From the NCBI GenBank assembly GCA_002388905.1, contig DGNJ01000076.1:1-10920 (forward strand): a DNA stretch of 10,920 nt, read 5' to 3'. Both the position numbers and the translations under genes were made by a program. Source of the stretch: Cellvibrionales bacterium UBA4495. Its GTDB lineage: Bacteria; Pseudomonadota; Gammaproteobacteria; Pseudomonadales; Porticoccaceae. Position 1 is the stretch's first letter. The number at the start of each line of letters is the position of its first letter. This document shows, one piece after another, positions 7,327 through 10,920 of this stretch. The notes beneath the pieces are model-generated. The model saw nothing but the letters and a program-made list of their open reading frames with translations, did not search any database and had not been told where the DNA came from.

Positions 7327-9234
7327 TCAGTCCGCGGTGGTCTCCAACGCCTCCAGCCGTTCGGAAAGCTCGAGCCACTCGGTTTCCACCGACTGCTGCT
7401 CCCGCTTGAGCTGCCCCTGCTCGTGCAGGAGCGACTGCAACGTTTCCCTGTGTTCGTCGCGGTAAAGTGCCGTGTCAGTCAGGCGGCTGTCGATGTTGGC
7501 GAGAGCGTCGTGGAGCCTGGCCATGCGAGCCTCGTTGCTGGCGATGGCCTTCCGGAGGGGACGCAGCTCCTGCCGGCGCTGTGCCGACTGCCGACGCTGC
7601 TGCTTGCGCGGGGAACCCGAATCCGCCTGGCTGCCGGCCACTGTATTGCCGCCGCCGCTGTCGCGCAAGCGCGACAACAGCCAGTGCGTGTAGTCGTCGA
7701 GACTTCCCTCAAAGGGCCTGACAGCGCCCGCGTCCACCAGCAGGAGGTCATCCACCGTGTTGCGCAGCAGGTGACGGTCGTGGGATACCAGCACCACCGC
7801 CCCCTCGAATTCCTGGAGGGCCAGGGTCAGGGCGTGGCGCATTTCCAGGTCCAGATGGTTGGTGGGCTCGTCGAGCAACAGCAGGTTGGGCCTGAGCCAG
7901 ACAATAATGGCCAGGGCCAGACGCGCCTTCTCACCGCCCGAAAAGGGCGCGACCGGGCCCAGGGCCATGTCGCCGCGAAAATCGAAGCTGCCCAGGAAGT
8001 CCCGGACAGCCTGTTCGGTTGCCTCGGGCGTCAGGCGCAGCAGGTGCTGTACCGGGCTGGCGTCGGCATCGAGCATCTCGAGCTGGTGCTGGCTGAAATA
8101 GCCTGCGGCCAGGTGTTCCCCCTCGATACGCTCGCCGCCCTGCAACGGCAGTTCGCCGGCCAGGGTCTTGATCAGTGTCGACTTGCCGGCGCCATTGGCC
8201 CCCAGCAGGGCCAGCCTGGTGCCGGGGTGAAGGCTCAGGTCCACGCCCCGCAGGAGGGGCTTGTCCGGATAACCGACAACGCCGCCCTTGATGGCAAGCA
8301 GTGGATCGCTGGTGCGCTCGGGGGGCGGGAACGCGAAATCGAAGGGCGAGTCCACGTGGGCGGGCGCCCGCAGTTCCATCCGCTCCAGTTCCTTTAGCCG
8401 GCTCTGGGCCTGCTTCGCCTTGGTGGCCTTGGCCCGAAACCGGTCGACAAAGGCCTGGATTTCCCGGACCCGGCGCTGCTGCTTGTCGTGAAGGGCCTGC
8501 TGCCGGGCCAGGAATTCCGCGCGCTGCCGCTCGAACGCCGAATAATTGCCCCGGTAGCTGTACAGGTTGCCCCGCTCGATGTGGAAAATCTCCTCGCAGA
8601 CATTGTCGATGAAGTCGCGGTCATGGGAGATCAGCACCAGGGTGCCGCGATAACGTTGCAGCCACTGCTCAAGCCAGAGGGCGGCATCCATGTCCAGGTG
8701 GTTGGTGGGCTCGTCCAGCAACAACAGGTCGGAGGGACACATCAGTGCCCGGGCGAGACTGAGGCGAATGCGCCAACCGCCGGAAAAAGCGCTGACCGGG
8801 GCTTTTCTTTCCGGGGCCGAGAAGCCCAGCCCCTCCAGCAACTGCTCGGCCCGGATGGGTGCGGTGTAACCGTCGATCTCGTCCAGAGCCTGGTGAAGCC
8901 GGGCCAGTTCGTCGTGGTCATCCCGGGATTCGGCGCCGGCGATGGCCCCTTCCAGCTCGCGCAGAACGGCATCGCCGTCGAGAACAAAGTCGAGTGCCGC
9001 GCGTTCGCTGGCTTCGACCTCCTGGGCCATATGGGCGATACGCCAGTGATCGGGCACCCGCAGAACGCCCGCGTCCACTTCGAGTTCGCCCCGCAGGAGG
9101 CTGAACAGGCTGGACTTGCCGGCGCCATTGGCGCCCACCAGGGCAATTTTCCGGCCGGGATGAATGACGGCGCTGGTATTTTCCAGCAGGCGCTTGCTGC
9201 CCCGCTGCAGGGTAATGTTTTCGAGGGTAATCAT
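7327..9234 (-). CDS. yheS: ABC-F family ATPase, YheS type
   Basis: A 635-residue cytosolic ABC-F protein with two ATPase domains and no membrane part; E. coli YheS is about 637 residues. ABC-F proteins bind the ribosomal E site and help translation past stalls. Domain 1 has Walker A GANGAGKS (34-41), signature FSGGW (150-154) and Walker B LLLDEPTNHLD (171-181). Domain 2 has Walker A GANGAGKST (345-353), signature FSGGE (431-435) and LLLLDEPTNHLD (451-462). The charged interdomain linker (about 235-290, ERQRAEFLARQQ...) is the P-site tRNA interaction motif. Residues from about 540 on form a basic segment and a C-terminal coiled coil. Both catalytic glutamates are present. Start: MITLENITLQ matches the family N-terminus, and an in-frame TAA lies four codons upstream, so no earlier start is possible; no Shine-Dalgarno is seen before it. 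Confidence 0.94.
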   Translation of the reverse strand: MITLENITLQRGSKRLLENTSAVIHPGRKIALVGANGAGKSSLFSLLRGELEVDAGVLRVPDHWRIAHMAQEVEASERAALDFVLDGDAVLRELEGAIAGAESRDDHDELARLHQALDEIDGYTAPIRAEQLLEGLGFSAPERKAPVSAFSGGWRIRLSLARALMCPSDLLLLDEPTNHLDMDAALWLEQWLQRYRGTLVLISHDRDFIDNVCEEIFHIERGNLYSYRGNYSAFERQRAEFLARQQALHDKQQRRVREIQAFVDRFRAKATKAKQAQSRLKELERMELRAPAHVDSPFDFAFPPPERTSDPLLAIKGGVVGYPDKPLLRGVDLSLHPGTRLALLGANGAGKSTLIKTLAGELPLQGGERIEGEHLAAGYFSQHQLEMLDADASPVQHLLRLTPEATEQAVRDFLGSFDFRGDMALGPVAPFSGGEKARLALAIIVWLRPNLLLLDEPTNHLDLEMRHALTLALQEFEGAVVLVSHDRHLLRNTVDDLLLVDAGAVRPFEGSLDDYTHWLLSRLRDSGGGNTVAGSQADSGSPRKQQRRQSAQRRQELRPLRKAIASNEARMARLHDALANIDSRLTDTALYRDEHRETLQSLLHEQGQLKREQQSVETEWLELSERLEALETTAD

Positions 9235-9237
9235 GGC

Positions 9238-9252
9238 CCGGCATTATGCCGG
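9238..9252. repeat. Perfect palindrome abutting the yheS start codon
   Basis: CCGGCAT (9238-9244), a central T and ATGCCGG (9246-9252) form a 15-base palindrome that ends three bases before the yheS ATG. On the minus strand its core reads CATAAT, a passable -10 box; if used, the transcript would begin at or one to two bases before the ATG. It may be an operator, a translation-blocking hairpin or chance. Confidence 0.45.
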
Positions 9253-9263
9253 ATTTGTCGCCA

Positions 9264-9292
9264 GCCTGCTCTCCTGGAGGGAGAAGGCAGGC
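9264..9292 (-). other. Hairpin downstream of ectD
   Basis: An interrupted stem pairs GCCTGC (9264-9269) with GCAGGC (9287-9292), and CTCC (9271-9274) with GGAG (9280-9283). It lies about 20 bases after the ectD stop and before yheS. There is no T run after it on the minus strand, so it may protect the ectD mRNA end rather than terminate well. Confidence 0.4.
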
Positions 9293-9310
9293 CGGCAAAG
9301 CGCCGGGTTC

Positions 9311-10279
9311 TCAGGCCACCCGGGCCGTGGCCGGCGCAGGACCGGCACCAAGCCAGCGGATGTCTTCCTCGGTGAGTGGCGCCGCCAGGGGCTCCAGGGC
9401 CGCCGTATCCGGATTGCTCAGATAATGGGGGCGCGGTTCGACCCCGCCAAAAGGCGCCACCGGGCGGTTGAGCACACTGTTGTAGACAAACATGAGGATG
9501 GTGCGCGGGTCGGCTGAGATATTGTCCGGCGAGCCGTGCAACAGGTTGCACTCGTGAATGACCAGGGAGCCGGGCTTGCCCTCGACGGCGACGATATCGT
9601 GATCCTCCAGGACCTCGCGCATGGTCTCCTGGCGCGGCACACCCAGGGTCTGGCGCTTGAGGGAGGTCTTGTAATTGTCCTTGCCGGTCCTGCCGGCGCA
9701 GGAAATATAGCGCTTGTGGGAACCGGGAACCACATAGAGGGGTCCGTTGTGGGCGGTGTTCTCGGTGAGCATGATCCAGGCGGTCAGCGCCCGCATCCGG
9801 GGCATGCCGTCTTCCACGTGCCAGGTCTCGAAATCCGAGTGCCAGGGAAATGACTTGCCGGTAAACGCGGGCTTGACGTTGATCCGGGACTGCATGATGT
9901 AGGCCTGTGAGCCGAGCAACTGCATTACCGGCTGGAGGATGCGGGGGTCCCGGCTGACCGAGTCGATCAGCCGGCTGTGGGCAAAGGGCTTGAATACGGT
10001 GCGCAGCGCATTGCTGTCCGGCTCCGTATACAACTCCTCTGCCCCCGCCATGCGGTCCTTGAGGGAATCGATTTCCTCATTGAGGGGCGACACCAGCTCG
10101 GGCAGGTAGTCGGGGATCACCAGAAAACCGTTTTCCTCATAACTGGCGACCTGGTCTTCGGTGAGGCTGAATTCAGAGTGACTGTACCGGGGATCCTCGT
10201 AGACCACGGGATCGAGACGGGGGAGCAGGGACTCCCGGTTGCCGGTACGGGATGGATAAAGATCGAATGGCTCGTTCAT
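9311..10279 (-). CDS. ectD: Ectoine hydroxylase
   Basis: A 322-residue Fe(II)/2-oxoglutarate dioxygenase of the PhyH superfamily that turns the osmoprotectant ectoine into 5-hydroxyectoine. The EctD signature is plain: FPWHSDFETWHVEDGMP (144-160), with iron ligands His147 and Asp149 and the third, His248, in CNLLHGS; these positions almost coincide with those of characterised EctD (146/148/248). Other EctD-specific blocks are DLYPSR (6-11), the MQSRINVKP substrate segment (129-137), GPLYVVPGSH (179-188), DNYKTSLKRQ..GVP (201-215) and VYNSVLN (265-271), which together exclude a generic phytanoyl-CoA dioxygenase. GGAGG lies five bases before the ATG. No ectA, ectB or ectC is next to it: upstream is a SulP transporter gene, downstream yheS. 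So ectoine is either made from a distant ectABC or taken up. It implies exposure to salt or temperature stress. Confidence 0.93.
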   Translation of the reverse strand: MNEPFDLYPSRTGNRESLLPRLDPVVYEDPRYSHSEFSLTEDQVASYEENGFLVIPDYLPELVSPLNEEIDSLKDRMAGAEELYTEPDSNALRTVFKPFAHSRLIDSVSRDPRILQPVMQLLGSQAYIMQSRINVKPAFTGKSFPWHSDFETWHVEDGMPRMRALTAWIMLTENTAHNGPLYVVPGSHKRYISCAGRTGKDNYKTSLKRQTLGVPRQETMREVLEDHDIVAVEGKPGSLVIHECNLLHGSPDNISADPRTILMFVYNSVLNRPVAPFGGVEPRPHYLSNPDTAALEPLAAPLTEEDIRWLGAGPAPATARVA

Positions 10280-10371
10280 TATGTCCTCCGAACGGTCTAG
10301 CGGGTTGTATCAATATCTCCTGTGTTGGGTTTGCGTGAAAAACTTGGGGATTCCCCGTGAAATTTCAAGGA

Positions 10372-10413
10372 CTGGCTGGGGTAGCCGGATTTATGCCCCC
10401 CCCCCGCAGCCAG
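10372..10413. repeat. Inverted repeat enclosing a ten-C homopolymer upstream of ectD
   Basis: CTGGCTG (10372-10378) pairs with CAGCCAG (10407-10413), and three further G-C pairs can form next to it. The right half contains a run of ten C (10396-10405; ten G on the ectD coding strand). It lies 93-134 bases upstream of the ectD start and about 37 bases after the SulP gene stop. It could be a weak transcript end of the SulP gene, without a T run, or a slippage-prone tract. Confidence 0.55.
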
Positions 10414-10449
10414 GGCGTAGAGAACAACCCTTCTTCTCAGTGCCGGGAT

Positions 10450-10920
10450 TTAGTGTCCGGCCTGTACTTTCTGCCAGCGCAGGGCCACGATCTTTGCCTG
10501 TTCCAGGTTTCGACAGTAGGTCAGCGAACCCGCCACCTTTTTCACACCGGCACGGCGCAGCTTAACGATAATCCTCGTGCGCATGCCAAGGAAAATCAGC
10601 CCGACCCGCTTTCGCTTCATTTCCGTAATCAGTGACTGGAGGGCGACAATGGCAGTGCCGTCCATGCTTGGCACATCGTGCATATCGACAATGACCGTTC
10701 TGACTTTCTGGTCCACCACGTGTAACGAGCTGAGTGCTTTTTCCGCAACCCCGAAAAACAGGGGACCGTTAATGTCATAAACCGCGGTATCGGCTGGAAG
10801 CCCTTTGACCGTAGGATGGTTTTCAGTTTCGACCTTGTCCGTCTGGGTCAGCAACGACATTCGCCGGATAAACAATGCAGCGGCCAGCCCAATCCCGACA
10901 GCCACCGCCAGCACCATATC
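10450..10920 (-). CDS. SulP-family anion transporter, C-terminal STAS part
   Basis: The last 156 codons of an inner-membrane SulP (SLC26-like) transporter; the start lies beyond the right edge. The visible part begins inside a hydrophobic helix (DMVLAVAVGIGLAAALF), taken as the last membrane span, ends it with a positive RRM, then enters a cytoplasmic STAS domain. STAS features: VYDINGPLFFGVAEKA (first strand and helix), VRTVIVDMHDVPSMDGTAIVAL (central strand and conserved loop) and KRKRVGLIFLGMRTRI. A Thr (codon 10654-10656) sits at the place where anti-sigma antagonists carry the phosphorylated Ser. SulP proteins carry sulfate, bicarbonate or dicarboxylates; the STAS part does not tell which. 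The stop TAA-side sequence ends in KVQAGH. The gene runs in the same direction as ectD, 170 bases ahead, with no clear link in function. Confidence 0.9.
   Translation of the reverse strand, partial: DMVLAVAVGIGLAAALFIRRMSLLTQTDKVETENHPTVKGLPADTAVYDINGPLFFGVAEKALSSLHVVDQKVRTVIVDMHDVPSMDGTAIVALQSLITEMKRKRVGLIFLGMRTRIIVKLRRAGVKKVAGSLTYCRNLEQAKIVALRWQKVQAGH

Noticed and set aside
7423..9375. Long plus-strand open frames (324 and 295 codons) opposite yheS.
   Set aside because: They are antisense to two full ABC ATPase domains and their translations show no recognisable motif.
10341..10356. GGGGATTCCCC followed on the minus strand by a T run, as a possible SulP gene terminator.
   Set aside because: The stem is only four base pairs with a three-base loop, and two bases separate it from the T run; too weak to annotate.
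10281..10635. Plus-strand frames over the ectD-SulP gap and the end of the SulP gene.
   Set aside because: They overlap the STAS coding region antisense, contain the C run as repeated Pro, and lack ribosome sites.
1..10920. Search for tRNA or rRNA genes, CRISPR repeats, insertion sequence ends, toxin-antitoxin pairs or phage genes.
   Set aside because: No regularly spaced direct repeats, no cloverleaf, no transposase or integrase frames and no such gene pairs were seen. All sizeable coding regions belong to core or common accessory families.

Overview
The window reads as ordinary chromosomal DNA of a GC-rich gammaproteobacterium. The protein types point that way: a class Ia NrdB of the EGIFFY subgroup, a MaeB-type malic enzyme with a phosphotransacetylase tail, a YheS-type ABC-F protein, a LapG-type protease and nu-class glutathione transferase. 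An ectoine hydroxylase and strongly acidic exported proteins suggest a salt-adapted or marine organism. The genus cannot be named from the sequence.

Layout. At the left edge the last 248 codons of nrdB (+) end in a strong, apparently bidirectional terminator. It is shared with a convergent gene for a lipoprotein LapG-like cysteine protease (-). A short divergent region with a good sigma-70 promoter follows. It drives a TTG-started gene (+) for a two-domain DUF3565/DUF1971 protein. From about 2.3 kb to the right edge every gene is on the minus strand. Left to right these are an OmpA-like beta-barrel protein, a small periplasmic EF-hand protein, a nu-class glutathione S-transferase, the malic enzyme, an 87-residue unknown, a YheS ABC-F ATPase, ectoine hydroxylase EctD, and the STAS-bearing C-terminal end of a SulP anion transporter that runs off the window.

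How the genes relate. Most look like independent single-gene units: the spacings are 80 to 270 bases, several gaps hold hairpins or terminators, and start sites carry their own ribosome binding sites. The functions are mixed: DNA precursor synthesis, biofilm adhesin control, envelope, redox defence, C4-to-pyruvate metabolism, ribosome rescue, osmoprotection and anion uptake. I see no operon that forms a new multi-gene system, no mobile element, no CRISPR array and no RNA gene. The points most worth a second look are the DUF3565-DUF1971 fusion, the lipidated LapG-like protease without a visible LapD/LapA, an ectD without ectABC beside it and with a ten-C run upstream, a yheS start with no leader space for a Shine-Dalgarno, and the small unknown gene.
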